Shown: piece after piece, positions 9,168 through 18,783 of the stretch | Layout of the letters: each line of letters starts with the position of its first letter | Position numbering within the stretch: position 1 is the stretch's first letter | Assembly: GCF_000732325.1 (NCBI RefSeq) | Contig: NZ_BBIW01000005.1 | Location: forward strand, 62,001-126,000 | Reading direction: 5' to 3' | Origin: Paenibacillus sp. TCA20 | Lineage (GTDB): Bacteria; Bacillota; Bacilli; Paenibacillales; Paenibacillaceae | DNA length: 64,000 nucleotides | Notes under the pieces: model-generated | The model's input: only the letters and a program-made list of their open reading frames with translations | What the model was told of the DNA's origin: nothing | The model's database searches: none | Position numbers and translations under genes: made by a program

Positions 9168-11402
9168 TTATCTCTTCACGGTACGGACGCCGGCTACCGG
9201 TGCTACCTTGTATCCGCCCGCTGCCACAAATCGGATGCGAATCTTATCCTTACCTGCTGTTATCGTCTCAGGCAGATCATATATGAATGTCTCCAGCTGG
9301 TTGAGCTCCTCAGATTCAAGCAAGCCCTGGCCAAGCGTTATTCCGTCCGCTTCCATGTGGAAGCGAATCTTTGGATCAGATGTTTTTAGATAAGTAACTG
9401 CAAGGCTAACCGGAGCATCCGGATGGACCTTCATCTCAAATGAGAACCAGCCAGACGGCCATGTATCTCTGTATTTTCGATTGTAGATTCTGCCCAGATT
9501 TACATGCTCGCCTTCAAACTCATGATCCCGTTCCGGCTGCATTTCAGCAGGCTGCATAAAGTCGATCGTGATCTCCTCCAGCCTCTCTTGATAGGCTGCG
9601 CTTTCCCGATATTCTGCCTCGGTCTGCGTCCATTCTTCCGGTGTGAACACGTCAAAATAGACGGTATAACGATGATCGTAGAGTGAGTAGAACGGTCTGA
9701 AATAAACATCAGAGCCACGGTCAGTCAGATGATAGAGTTGTTCCCCGGCCGGCGTGATGCGGGCTGCGATATCTTCAGGCGTACCGATCAGTACCGCTGG
9801 CAGCTCACGTTCCTTGACATTCATCGCATATTCATAATCTGCAGCCAGCACTTGCGGACCGTACATGAAGGCAACACGTTTAGGATTGTCCGGCATGACT
9901 TCCACTCTGACACTCATTGGAATGTCATATTCTACAACATCCCCATCCTGCCATTTCCTAGTGAGTGAAATGTAAGTAGAAGACGGAGCGTTAACTGGTA
10001 AGGCTTCACCATTTACTTTAATGCTCATGCCTTTCTCAGCCCAGTAAGGACAGCGGATTTGGAGTGTAAACTGAACCTCGTTATCCGTATGGACCGTTAA
10101 GCGGCCTGTCGCTTCTTGAGGGAAGCGGGTCTCCTGCTGTAGGGTCACGCCTAGCTCTTTCCATTGAACCGTAGACGGGACATATTGATTCACGAACAAA
10201 TTTCGATCTTGATGAAAATAAATGGCGCTCCCGTATAAAGAGTGGCTTTCCATACTTGATCCTACACAGCACGTAAAATCCTCGAATTGAGAGTTGAACG
10301 ATTTTTGTCCACCCATTTCCAGGGATACAAAATAGCAGACGCTGCCATCCGTCGGGTTCTGAGAAGCAAGAATATGATTAAACATGGCTCGCTCGTAATA
10401 ATCTGCATAATGCGCAAGGGCATCCCACTTGAACATATGTCTGGTCAATTTCAGCATGTTGTAAGTGTTGCAGGTTTCACATGTGCCTTCCCCAAGCCGG
10501 TCATTCAGCTGATCCGGTTCGCCAAAGTGTTCATTGTAGCTGTTCCCCCCGATAACGTAGGAATGGTGATGAACAACGCGATCCCAGAAAAAGCGGGTAA
10601 TATCCGCATATTTCGGTTCTCCAGAAGCTTCGAATTGTCTCGCTGCTCCAATAATTTTGGGGATCTGGGTGTTGGCATGACGCCCGGCGAGCGTGTCTTT
10701 TTCCTCAGAAATATCGTTTAGTACTTCTCCATGATAAAAGCGTTCAGCCAGCTTAAAGAACTTGTTATCACCGGAATGTTCAGCGAGATCGGTAAGCACT
10801 TCGTTCATTCCGCCAAATTCACAGTGCAGCACTTGCTGCATCTGCTCTTCGGTAAGTCCGGCACAGACATCATCAAGCCATTCCCCAAGCCGAATCTCAA
10901 CTTCCAGTGCTAGCTGATTACCCGTAAGGGTATATGCATCACGCAGTCCGGCAAACAGTTTATGCATCGTATAGAGCGGAACCCAGCCGCCGTTCAGATC
11001 AAACCCTTGGGATCGGATATCCCCGGCTTTAATTTCCTCGAACAACTCTCTCCCTCGCGGGATACCGGATACATAGCCGTTGCCGTGACTGTCCTGGCAT
11101 ACTTTTAGCTCCTGAGTGACGTAATCAGCACGCTGTTTAAGCTCTTCATTTCCTGTTGACGCATACATCAGTGCACATCCGGACAAATAATGTCCCAAGG
11201 TATGACCGCTGATACCTCGGGATTCCCATCCTTCATAGTGAGCAGCCTTTGGTGTTAGTCCTGCATACTCACGAAAACGAGATAGTAAACGATCCGCATC
11301 CAACTTCAGCAGGTAGGCTGTATTTAGTTCCATCGCATGTTTAAGAGGACCGGCATCCACTCTGACGTGGTGCAGGTCAAATGCAGCAGCTTTCAATGTC
11401 AT
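9168..11402 (-). CDS. DUF1680 glycoside hydrolase (GH127/GH146-type beta-L-arabinofuranosidase)
   Basis: A 744-residue cytoplasmic glycosidase with an (alpha/alpha)6 catalytic barrel followed by beta domains. Family signatures are GHTLGHYLSG, LNGGWVPLYTMHKLFAGL, and CETCNTYNMLKLT near 308-320. The ETC and the CC pair at about 378-379 match the Glu and three Cys that hold zinc in GH127, where one Cys is the nucleophile. The expected product is free L-arabinose from beta-linked arabinofuranosyl groups. ATG 11402 is chosen because AGGAGAG sits 2-8 bases upstream on the coding strand and homology starts there; upstream in-frame codons look non-coding. It is divergent from an AraC regulator. Confidence 0.9.
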   Translation of the reverse strand: MTLKAAAFDLHHVRVDAGPLKHAMELNTAYLLKLDADRLLSRFREYAGLTPKAAHYEGWESRGISGHTLGHYLSGCALMYASTGNEELKQRADYVTQELKVCQDSHGNGYVSGIPRGRELFEEIKAGDIRSQGFDLNGGWVPLYTMHKLFAGLRDAYTLTGNQLALEVEIRLGEWLDDVCAGLTEEQMQQVLHCEFGGMNEVLTDLAEHSGDNKFFKLAERFYHGEVLNDISEEKDTLAGRHANTQIPKIIGAARQFEASGEPKYADITRFFWDRVVHHHSYVIGGNSYNEHFGEPDQLNDRLGEGTCETCNTYNMLKLTRHMFKWDALAHYADYYERAMFNHILASQNPTDGSVCYFVSLEMGGQKSFNSQFEDFTCCVGSSMESHSLYGSAIYFHQDRNLFVNQYVPSTVQWKELGVTLQQETRFPQEATGRLTVHTDNEVQFTLQIRCPYWAEKGMSIKVNGEALPVNAPSSTYISLTRKWQDGDVVEYDIPMSVRVEVMPDNPKRVAFMYGPQVLAADYEYAMNVKERELPAVLIGTPEDIAARITPAGEQLYHLTDRGSDVYFRPFYSLYDHRYTVYFDVFTPEEWTQTEAEYRESAAYQERLEEITIDFMQPAEMQPERDHEFEGEHVNLGRIYNRKYRDTWPSGWFSFEMKVHPDAPVSLAVTYLKTSDPKIRFHMEADGITLGQGLLESEELNQLETFIYDLPETITAGKDKIRIRFVAAGGYKVAPVAGVRTVKR

Positions 11403-11539
11403 TCTCTCCTTATGTCTTGCCAGCAATGAGAAGCAAGTGTATATTTTTATCATTAAATTACCATTCATCACTTGATTTGTCGGTAGATTACGGTTACATA
11501 AGGTGGACATTTCCGACAGACCTACTTGGGGGTACGCAT

Positions 11540-12436
11540 ATGAATTATTTGAAGATTAATGGGGATCAGCCTGTGCATTTCTTGGCGGCAGGGGAATTTA
11601 TTTCTGAAACGGAGTGGATTCATTTGGACCGGATTATGGGTGTTTACGAGCTCATTATCGGGGCGGAGGAGAAGGTATATATTGAGGAAGACGATACACA
11701 GTATGAGATCAGCCGGGGAGACATCTTACTGCTGCAGCCCGGACACCGGCACAGGGGATACCGAGCATCTAAGCCTGGTGTGAAGTTCTATTGGTTCCAT
11801 TTTGATTGTCCGAAGCCGCCACAGATTCTAAGTTCATCTGAAATGGAAGAAGAGAGCCTGTCGATCCATTCAGAGCCCGTGCTGGCTTGGACCGTGTCTG
11901 ATCTATATCTTCCGCAGTATGCTTCAGCTCCTTACGGTGACCGGATCCATATTATTGTCAACCAAATTCTGCACGTAGCCAATTCAAGCTACTATACGAA
12001 GCAAAGTGTACATTACTTGATGACCTCGCTCCTTATCGAAATATCCGAGCTTACCCTGCAGCGGCTTGCAGAGCAGATCACACGGGTGACCGAAGGCAAA
12101 TCACATTTTGTCAAAATGATGGAGTGGACGAAGCTGCACGCGGCTGAGCCGCTGACTGTAAATATGATTGCTCTTAAATTCAATTATCATCAGGACTCGG
12201 TATCTCGAATGTTTAAGCAATATACCGGCATGGGTCCGCTCGCCTATATTCATCAAATACGGATGGAGAAGGCGAAGGGGCTGCTGACTCGGACAAGCCT
12301 GTCCATAAAGGAAGTAGCCGAGGAATCGGGCTATCCAGATGAGAAGTATTTTATGAGATTGTTTAAGCGAACGGTAAATATGACACCGACCCAATTCAGA
12401 AATGCGTACCACCAGACTTTTATGAACAATGTTTAA
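11540..12436 (+). CDS. AraC family regulator of the arabinan locus
   Basis: A 298-residue transcription factor. Residues 1-150 form a cupin-like sugar-sensing domain (EDDTQYEISRGDILLLQPGHRHRGY). The last 100 residues hold two helix-turn-helix motifs (LTVNMIALKFNYHQDSVSRMF and LSIKEVAEESGYPDEKYFM). Start ATG 11540 follows GGGGGT. The gene is divergent from the GH127-type glycosidase (137-bp shared promoter region) and upstream of the GH43 gene, so it very probably controls both in response to arabinose or an arabino-oligosaccharide. A close 10-bp inverted repeat at 12477-12517 is a candidate binding site. Confidence 0.9.
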   Translation: MNYLKINGDQPVHFLAAGEFISETEWIHLDRIMGVYELIIGAEEKVYIEEDDTQYEISRGDILLLQPGHRHRGYRASKPGVKFYWFHFDCPKPPQILSSSEMEEESLSIHSEPVLAWTVSDLYLPQYASAPYGDRIHIIVNQILHVANSSYYTKQSVHYLMTSLLIEISELTLQRLAEQITRVTEGKSHFVKMMEWTKLHAAEPLTVNMIALKFNYHQDSVSRMFKQYTGMGPLAYIHQIRMEKAKGLLTRTSLSIKEVAEESGYPDEKYFMRLFKRTVNMTPTQFRNAYHQTFMNNV

Positions 12437-12476
12437 TTTAGCCATTGAATACGCATACAGATGGTGCTATTATTTA

Positions 12477-12517
12477 ACAAATAGTTAAATATATTTATAT
12501 ATTTGTAAACTATTTGT
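12477..12517. promoter_or_regulatory. Inverted-repeat operator candidate upstream of GH43 gene
   Basis: ACAAATAGTT (12477-12486) and AACTATTTGT (12508-12517) are exact reverse complements, 31 bp centre to centre, about three helical turns. The spacer is AT-only apart from one G. No T-run follows, so it is not a terminator. A dimeric regulator site is the simplest reading. Confidence 0.5.
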
Positions 12518-12567
12518 CGATGTACATACCTCATATTCAGTCTTTTCATACGTCGATCGGTTCTTTG

Positions 12568-12581
12568 TGTAAGCGTTTTAC
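12568..12581. promoter_or_regulatory. Imperfect catabolite-responsive element (cre-like)
   Basis: TGTAAGCGTTTTAC matches the CcpA consensus TGWNANCGNTNWCA except at the last two bases, where one extra T displaces the CA. It is 48 bp before the GH43 start, a typical place for carbon repression. Confidence 0.4.
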
Positions 12582-12628
12582 GTTGACTCTAGTTTCATAC
12601 TTTTTTTGATGCAAAGGAGAGGGATGTT

Positions 12629-15015
12629 TTGCGTAATTTACTCAAAGCTAGCAAAAAAGCCGCCGTGTTAACGACTACACTCACGGTATTATGCAGCGTT
12701 ATTGGAGCTTCAGGGTATGCGAGTCCAGAAGTGGATACGGCTAAGAAGGGGAGAAGCCTGCCAGTAAAGCTCCCGTGTTTCAGGAGGGCTCGGTGCATGA
12801 CCCATCTGTAATCAAGGTGGATGATACCTATTATGTGTTCGGTTCTCATCTTGCTGCTGCGAAGACAGATGATCTGACGAACTGGGATATGGTCGCAGCG
12901 GGTGTTGCCGATGGCAATAAGCTGATACCAAATGTGACAGAAGAACTCAAGGAAACGCTTGAATGGGCACAGACGAATACCTTGTGGGCAGCCGATGTTA
13001 TTCAGCTCGAAGATGGACGTTATTATATGTACTACAATGCTTGTAAAGGGGATTCTCCAAGATCTGCACTTGGTGTAGCGGTAGCGGATCATATTGAAGG
13101 GCCTTATGTTGATCAAGGAATTATGCTGAAATCCGGCATGTGGGGCGAGCCGAGTGAGGATGGAACCATTTACGATGCCACCATTCATCCGAATGCGGTA
13201 GACCCGGATGTGTTTTTCGATGAGAACGGGAAGCTATGGATGGTATACGGATCTTATTCAGGTGGTATTTTCATCATGAAATTGGACCCCGAAACCGGTA
13301 AACAGCTGCCAGGACAAGGCTACGGCAAGAAGCTGATGGGCGGTAACCACAGCCGGATCGAAGGTCCGTACATTTTATATAGTCCTGAAACCGATTACTA
13401 CTATATGTTTGTATCCTTTGGCGGGCTGGATGCGGTAGGCGGATATAACATCAGGGTTGCGAGATCCAAGAATCCGGACGGTCCGTATGTGGATGCAGAA
13501 GGAAATGATATGATTCAGGTCAAAGCAAATCCTGAACTTCCTCTGTTTGATGATCGGACAATTGAACCGTTTGGTGTGAAGCTGATGGGAAACTATCAAT
13601 TCACGAGAGCGCTTGGAGATCCGGGAGCAGGCACAGGCCTTGGCTATATTTCTCCAGGTCACAATTCAGCATACTATGATGAAGAGACAGGCAAGCATCT
13701 GCTATTCTTCCATACCCGTTTTCCAGGTCGTGGGGAAGAGCACGAGATTCGCGTCCATGAAATGTATATGAATGACAAAGGATGGCCAGTCGTAGCGCCA
13801 TACCGCTATACGGATATCCAGCAGGAGGAAGTGAAGAAGAACGAAGTAGCAGGCAGCTATAAAATTGTGAATCACGGCAAAGACATTTCAGCAGAGCTCA
13901 AAACATCCGTTATTGTAACGCTGGAGAAGAACGGCAAGATCAGCGGCGATGTGAAGGGGTCTTGGAGCCTGGATAAAGACGGGACTGCAACACTTAAGGC
14001 AGATGGCGTTACCTATACAGGGGTTTTCACGAATGAATGGGACGAATTGGCCCAGAAAAATGTAGTAACCTTCAGCGTATTATCTGATTCCGGAGTCGCC
14101 ATATGGGGCAGCCAAATGGAGGAAATGAAGGATAAGGAGGTTGTTGCAGCAGTTAAGAAAGACCTCAGTTTAGGTAATACTTCTGCTGTATATCAGAACC
14201 TTGCACTTCCTGTAAGTGGAACCAGAGATAGTGTGATTTCATGGACTTCTTCGAATGAAGATGTCCTCTCCAAGGCTGGAATCGTCACAAGACCCGCCGC
14301 TGGCGAGGATAATGCAGTAGTGAAGCTTACAGCAACGATTCGAAAAGGTAAAGTACAGGACACCAAAACGTTTAACGTCACGGTACTTGCAGAAATCGAA
14401 GGCCCGAAGCTGGTCGAGTATGATTTTGAAGGAATATTGGGACAATCGGTTCCTGATCTCAGCAGCAACGGATTTGATGGTACACTGATTGGTGGGGCTG
14501 AACCACAAGGATCTGGCAAACAAGGTCAAGCCATCAAATTCAATGGTACCGACGGTTATGTGGAAGTACCTGAGTTAGTCACAGATGCTGAAGACTTCAC
14601 TTTTGCAGCGTGGGTATACTGGAACGGCGGGGGAGATTGGCAGCGAGTCTTTGATTTTGGCAATGGGCTGGGCAAGCATATGTTCCTGACACCTTCTCAG
14701 CATCTGGGAGTGATGCAGTTTACCATCCATAATGGAGTGGATCAAAGTCTTCTCGCACCTGCGAAGCTTCCGGTGAATGAATGGACGCACGTAGCAGTTA
14801 CTCTTGAAGGAAACACAGGCAAGCTGTATGTGAACGGCGAGGTCGTAACGACGAGCGATCAGATGACTTTTAATCCGAAAGAGCTCGCCACGACCGATGC
14901 GTATCTTGGCAAGAGCCGTTATGCGGCAGATCCGTATTTAAACGGCAGCCTCGATGAAGTGAACGTATACAATAAGGCACTTACAGATGAAGAAATTAAA
15001 GAACTGGCTGAGTAA
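12629..15015 (+). CDS. Secreted GH43 endo-1,5-alpha-L-arabinanase with LamG-type domain; frameshift after signal peptide
   Basis: TTG 12629, preceded by AAGGAGAGGG, starts a signal peptide (LLKASKKAAVL ... GASGYA) that runs out of frame at 12811. The catalytic frame opens at 12745 and runs to 15015. Adding one G to the GGGG at 12748-12751 fuses them smoothly. The mature enzyme is a GH43 five-bladed propeller: HDPSVIK (catalytic Asp), VDPDVFFDENGKLW (second Asp), RIEGPYI (catalytic Glu) and PGHNSA (metal His). An Ig-like linker and a C-terminal LamG/concanavalin-like domain (about 550-746) follow. It resembles Abn2-type arabinanases cutting pectic arabinan outside the cell. As written, secretion is broken, or the base is a sequencing error. 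Confidence 0.85.
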
Positions 15016-15044
15016 TACAAACTAATATGAACTGTATAGAAGAA

Positions 15045-15092
15045 GGATGGATCTTTCGAAGCCCACTGGCCTCAAGCGATCCATCCTTTTTT
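15045..15092. terminator. Terminator between GH43 and DMT genes
   Basis: GGATGGATC (15045-15053) pairs with GATCCATCC (15078-15086), followed by TTTTTT. It overlaps the stop codon of the convergent transporter gene. Confidence 0.88.
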
Positions 15093-15996
15093 AATGATTA
15101 CTGTATTGAGGCTTTGTTCTGCGTTCAGAAATAAATGAACCGACCAAAGTGAGGACTGCTCCAATCACTATGGCCCAGGAAAGGGGCTCACTCAATACCA
15201 AATGCGAAGCAATGACCGTAATGACGGGGACGAAATAAATATAGATACTTGTCTTGACTGCGCCTAGAATGCCCACTGCGCGATTCCAAGTCACGAAGCA
15301 CAGTGCGGATGCGCCAATACCAAGATAAAGTAAATGCAGCAGGCTCATTGGTTCGGTTAACTTTGAAAAGCTTAGGTCTATATCAAATAGAAGCAGTGTC
15401 GGCAGCATAAAGATTAAACCATAGAAGAACACTTTTCGTGTAGATCCGATAGTATGATAGTTCCTTTCGCTGATTTTTTTCATAAGCACGGAATAGATTG
15501 CCCAAAAAATAGGCGCGAGGATGGCTAGGAAATCACCGAGAGGATTTAGTTTGAGCACAAAACTGCCATTGAATCCTATCAATAGGATACCGATAAGAGC
15601 AATGATAAATCCTACTATAAATGATACGCTAAGTTTTTCGCCTTCCAGAAAAAAATGTGCAAATAAAGCTGTGAAAAAGGGTGCAATGGAAACGATGATG
15701 CCTACACTTGCTGCAAGAGTTAGGGTCAAAGCGATATTTTCCAAGAGAAAATAAAGGGTTACTCCACTTAATCCAGCACCTGCAAACAATAGTTCTTCCT
15801 TTATTGAGCTCGTTTTAACCGTTCGAGGGTAGAGCAGCAACAAAATAAAATAACCAATAAGGAACCGTAAAAATAACACCTCAATCGGATTGAAGTCAGA
15901 CAGCAGAAGCTTGGTAGAAACAAAAGTAGTGCCCCATATAAAGATCGTGAACATGGCAAGTATATGTCCTGTTGATCTGGCTTGCTGCTGTATCAT
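15091..15996 (-). CDS. EamA/DMT superfamily transporter
   Basis: A 301-residue inner-membrane protein with ten predicted helices in two EamA repeats (about 9-138 and 153-290). The repeat signatures GTTFVSTKLLL and APIFWAIYSVLMKK are visible. Members export amino acids, metabolites or toxicants. Its ATG overlaps the stop of the upstream AraC gene by one base (TAATG), so translation is coupled and the pair is one operon. The AraC protein is probably its regulator. Substrate cannot be inferred. Confidence 0.9.
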   Translation of the reverse strand: MIQQQARSTGHILAMFTIFIWGTTFVSTKLLLSDFNPIEVLFLRFLIGYFILLLLYPRTVKTSSIKEELLFAGAGLSGVTLYFLLENIALTLTLAASVGIIVSIAPFFTALFAHFFLEGEKLSVSFIVGFIIALIGILLIGFNGSFVLKLNPLGDFLAILAPIFWAIYSVLMKKISERNYHTIGSTRKVFFYGLIFMLPTLLLFDIDLSFSKLTEPMSLLHLLYLGIGASALCFVTWNRAVGILGAVKTSIYIYFVPVITVIASHLVLSEPLSWAIVIGAVLTLVGSFISERRTKPQYSNH

Positions 15997-16859
15997 TATG
16001 CCTTAGCCTCCGTAAATACGGTTTGTGATGTTTGATCGGTAAAGATACTCATATATTGTTTTGGCGTAAGTCCAATGAGCTTTTTAAAATAATTTGTGAA
16101 ATGGCTCTGGTCACTGAACCCGGTACGAATAGCCACCTCAATAGGGAGAACTCCTTGCTCTAGAAGCTTTTTGGCATGAATAATGCGTTGTGTCTCTAGA
16201 TAGCTGTAAGGAGAAATTCCTTTTTGTTTGGTAAACGAACGGAGTAAATAATATTTACTCAGACCTGTGAGCTTACATAAATCTTGAAGGGTAATCGTTT
16301 GATCGAAATTTTGATCGATGTATTTGCATACCGTTTTGATTTCTGTGCGAAGACAGGATTCATATGAAGGGATGAACTCCTCGGTATGATCTCTTAAGAG
16401 ATTTTCTATAAGTAATAGGAGTAATTCCTCTTTTTTAAAATCAGATTGGTCCTCGGAAATCATTGTGTGCAGATCGCGTAAGGTATCTGCGATTTCACTA
16501 TTTCTCAGAACAGGTTGCTTAAAATAGGGTGTTTCATGCTTCCCCGTAATGTCAAATACATATTTTTGCATGATGCTAGGCTGTATATTTATACAGCGGT
16601 AATCAAGCGTCCTGCCATCAACTTGCTCACATGCATGGGGATCATAAGGATTGAAGATAATAACATCACCCGTGTTGATGATGTACTCTTCATTCTTACA
16701 AGCCAAGTAACGCTTTCCTTGTTCAATAAACCCCAATACATAATAATCATGAAAATGGTTAGGGAATTTTTGCATAATTCCTTCAAATCGATAAGCTTCC
16801 ACTTCCAAATCTGTATCATAACAAACCGTCCTATTTTCTTGAGCCACTCGCTGCACCAA
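15996..16859 (-). CDS. AraC family regulator coupled to DMT transporter
   Basis: A 287-residue regulator with an N-terminal cupin-type effector domain (PNHFHDYYVLGFIEQGKRYL; NTGDVIIFNPYDPHAC) and a C-terminal double helix-turn-helix (ITLQDLCKLTGLSKYYLLRSF; VAIRTGFSDQSHFTNYFKK). The start is TTG 16859 or the adjacent GTG 16856; the upstream AGAGAG is a weak ribosome site. The last base of its stop is the first base of the transporter ATG. It probably controls export of the compound it senses. It is divergent from the BCCT gene. Confidence 0.9.
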   Translation of the reverse strand: MVQRVAQENRTVCYDTDLEVEAYRFEGIMQKFPNHFHDYYVLGFIEQGKRYLACKNEEYIINTGDVIIFNPYDPHACEQVDGRTLDYRCINIQPSIMQKYVFDITGKHETPYFKQPVLRNSEIADTLRDLHTMISEDQSDFKKEELLLLLIENLLRDHTEEFIPSYESCLRTEIKTVCKYIDQNFDQTITLQDLCKLTGLSKYYLLRSFTKQKGISPYSYLETQRIIHAKKLLEQGVLPIEVAIRTGFSDQSHFTNYFKKLIGLTPKQYMSIFTDQTSQTVFTEAKA

Positions 16860-17038
16860 CTCTCTATAATCTGTCTCGCTGATGTCATTATATTATAACC
16901 AAGCTTGTGATTCTTGTAAGATGTTGCTCATTGTAGTTGAAGATAAAAAGTCTCGTACACCGTTTATTTACATGGAATTCGGTTTAAATAGCAATACTGT
17001 AGAGGTATTGATAAATAAATAGGTATGAGGTGGGATTT

Positions 17039-18601
17039 TTGATTCGAAAATTAATGAGAGATAAGGTATTTAGCATTTCAGCTATCATCATCACTCTCCT
17101 TGCTGTACTGGGTGCCTTAATGCCCGATGCATTCGGTAACACAGCAAGCATGCTGTACAATTTAACAACCAATAATTTTGGTTGGTTTTATCTGCTGTCT
17201 ATTTTCGTTATTATCGTGTTCCTCATCTGGGTGGCTGCCAGTAAGTATGGAACGATCCGCTTAGGCGGGGAGAAAGAAAAGCCGCAGTATCCCTTTTTTA
17301 CATGGATCGGAATGCTGTTCTCAGCCGGTTTCGGTGTGGGTCTCGTATTCTGGGGCGTAGCTGAACCAATGAGCCATTTCTTTGATACGCCATTTGGAGG
17401 CGTGGCATCACAGTCGGAAGAAGCTGCACGCGTTGCCATGGGCTATTCCTTCTTTCACTGGGGAATCAGTCAATGGTCTGTATTTGCGCTCGTTGGTCTC
17501 GTCATTGCATTCCTTCAATTTCGTAAGGAGAAGGATGGACTTGTATCTACAGCGCTGGAGCCCGTTACGGGTAATAAACCCGCAGTAAAGAAAACGATTG
17601 ATATTCTGGCTGTCATTGCTACGGTTATGGGGATTGCGACCTCCATCGGACTAGGTGTTATGCAAATGAGCGGTGGAATAAGCACTTTGACAGGAACCAG
17701 CAACGGTACGCTTATTCAATTAGGAATACTTGTTGCTATATTTATTGCGTACATGATCTCATCGACGACAGGTCTGGACAAAGGTATCAAGTATCTAAGT
17801 AATTTAAATCTGGGTGTAGCACTGCTGTTCCTTCTATTTGTATTTACGCTTGGTCCGACGGTGTTTATTCTGGAGACGTTTACGCTGGCACTGGGTGACT
17901 ACATAACGAATTTCATATCGTACAGTCTACGCTTGCAGCCCTATACTGAGGGGACTTGGGTAAGAGATTGGACGATATTCTACTGGGCTTGGGCGATTGC
18001 CTGGTCCCCGTACGTAGGCGCTTTTGTAGCAAGAGTATCCAGAGGCAGAACGATCAGAGAGTTTATCGTAGGAGTTATGGTCGTACCGCCGCTCATTGCC
18101 TGTCTCTGGATTGCAACCTTTGGTGGAACGGCGATTTGGTTCGATCTTCATGAATCCACAGGCATCGCGGCAGCGGTTAACGAGGATGTTACTTCGGCAT
18201 TGTTCCAGCTCTTTGGACAGCTGCCATTCTCAACGGTCATGTCCATTTTGTCTATTCTGCTCATCCTTACTTTCCTTGTCACTTCTGCAGATTCGGCAAC
18301 TTACATCTTGTCCAGCATGACAACGAAAGGGAGCTTGAACCCGCCAATGACGGCGAAGGTGGTGTGGGGAACATTGATGGCTGCCATCGCGGGGGTTCTC
18401 TTATACAGCGGCGGTCTCGAGGCGCTTCAAACCGCATCATTGATAGCCGCCTTACCATTCACTGTAATATTGCTGCTCCTAATCATCGCTGTTGTGAAGC
18501 TGCTTAGGAAGGAACCACTCCCGATCAGGAAAGCAGATCTGAGACGATATCGTCGATTGGAAGAAGCTGCGAATAAAGCATCTGATAAACCAAGAAAATA
18601 G
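17039..18601 (+). CDS. BCCT family (betaine/choline/carnitine) transporter
   Basis: A 520-residue sodium- or proton-coupled importer with 12 predicted helices. The family motif GFGVGLVFWGVAEPMSHFF lies near residue 100. The aromatic substrate box is in RDWTIFYWAWAIAWSPYVGAF, which supports glycine betaine, choline or a related trimethylammonium compound. The role is osmoprotectant uptake. TTG 17039 is preferred because AGGTGG lies five bases before it; GTG 17030 has no such site. There is no long regulatory C-tail like that of BetP. It is a single-gene unit with its own terminator. Confidence 0.92.
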   Translation: MIRKLMRDKVFSISAIIITLLAVLGALMPDAFGNTASMLYNLTTNNFGWFYLLSIFVIIVFLIWVAASKYGTIRLGGEKEKPQYPFFTWIGMLFSAGFGVGLVFWGVAEPMSHFFDTPFGGVASQSEEAARVAMGYSFFHWGISQWSVFALVGLVIAFLQFRKEKDGLVSTALEPVTGNKPAVKKTIDILAVIATVMGIATSIGLGVMQMSGGISTLTGTSNGTLIQLGILVAIFIAYMISSTTGLDKGIKYLSNLNLGVALLFLLFVFTLGPTVFILETFTLALGDYITNFISYSLRLQPYTEGTWVRDWTIFYWAWAIAWSPYVGAFVARVSRGRTIREFIVGVMVVPPLIACLWIATFGGTAIWFDLHESTGIAAAVNEDVTSALFQLFGQLPFSTVMSILSILLILTFLVTSADSATYILSSMTTKGSLNPPMTAKVVWGTLMAAIAGVLLYSGGLEALQTASLIAALPFTVILLLLIIAVVKLLRKEPLPIRKADLRRYRRLEEAANKASDKPRK

Positions 18602-18610
18602 GAAGGAAGA

Positions 18611-18642
18611 AGCAAGCGCTTAAAGGCGCTTGCTTTTTTTTT
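18611..18642 (+). terminator. Strong terminator after BCCT gene
   Basis: GCAAGCGC (18612-18619) pairs with GCGCTTGC (18626-18633), six-base loop, then nine T. Confidence 0.95.
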
Positions 18643-18783
18643 GCTATTTTTGCTATTAGGTTTGTGTATAGTTATTTACGATCTTTAATCAAAGAATAAA
18701 TGTATAATAATTCAAGAAGGGAATTTAAGAGGTTAAGGAAAAATATTGGATAGCTAATAAATGACAAATGAGGTGCAATTCCG

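Noticed and set aside
9168..11510. Long N-terminal extension of the GH127-type gene up to 11510
   Set aside because: The strong AGGAGAG site and onset of homology place the start at 11402; the extension overlaps the promoter region of the divergent regulator.
12595..13188. 197-codon open frame on the minus strand
   Set aside because: Antisense to the signal peptide and first blades of the GH43 enzyme; no ribosome site.
16955..17038. Riboswitch or leader before the BCCT gene
   Set aside because: I found no stable competing hairpins or U-tailed terminator there.
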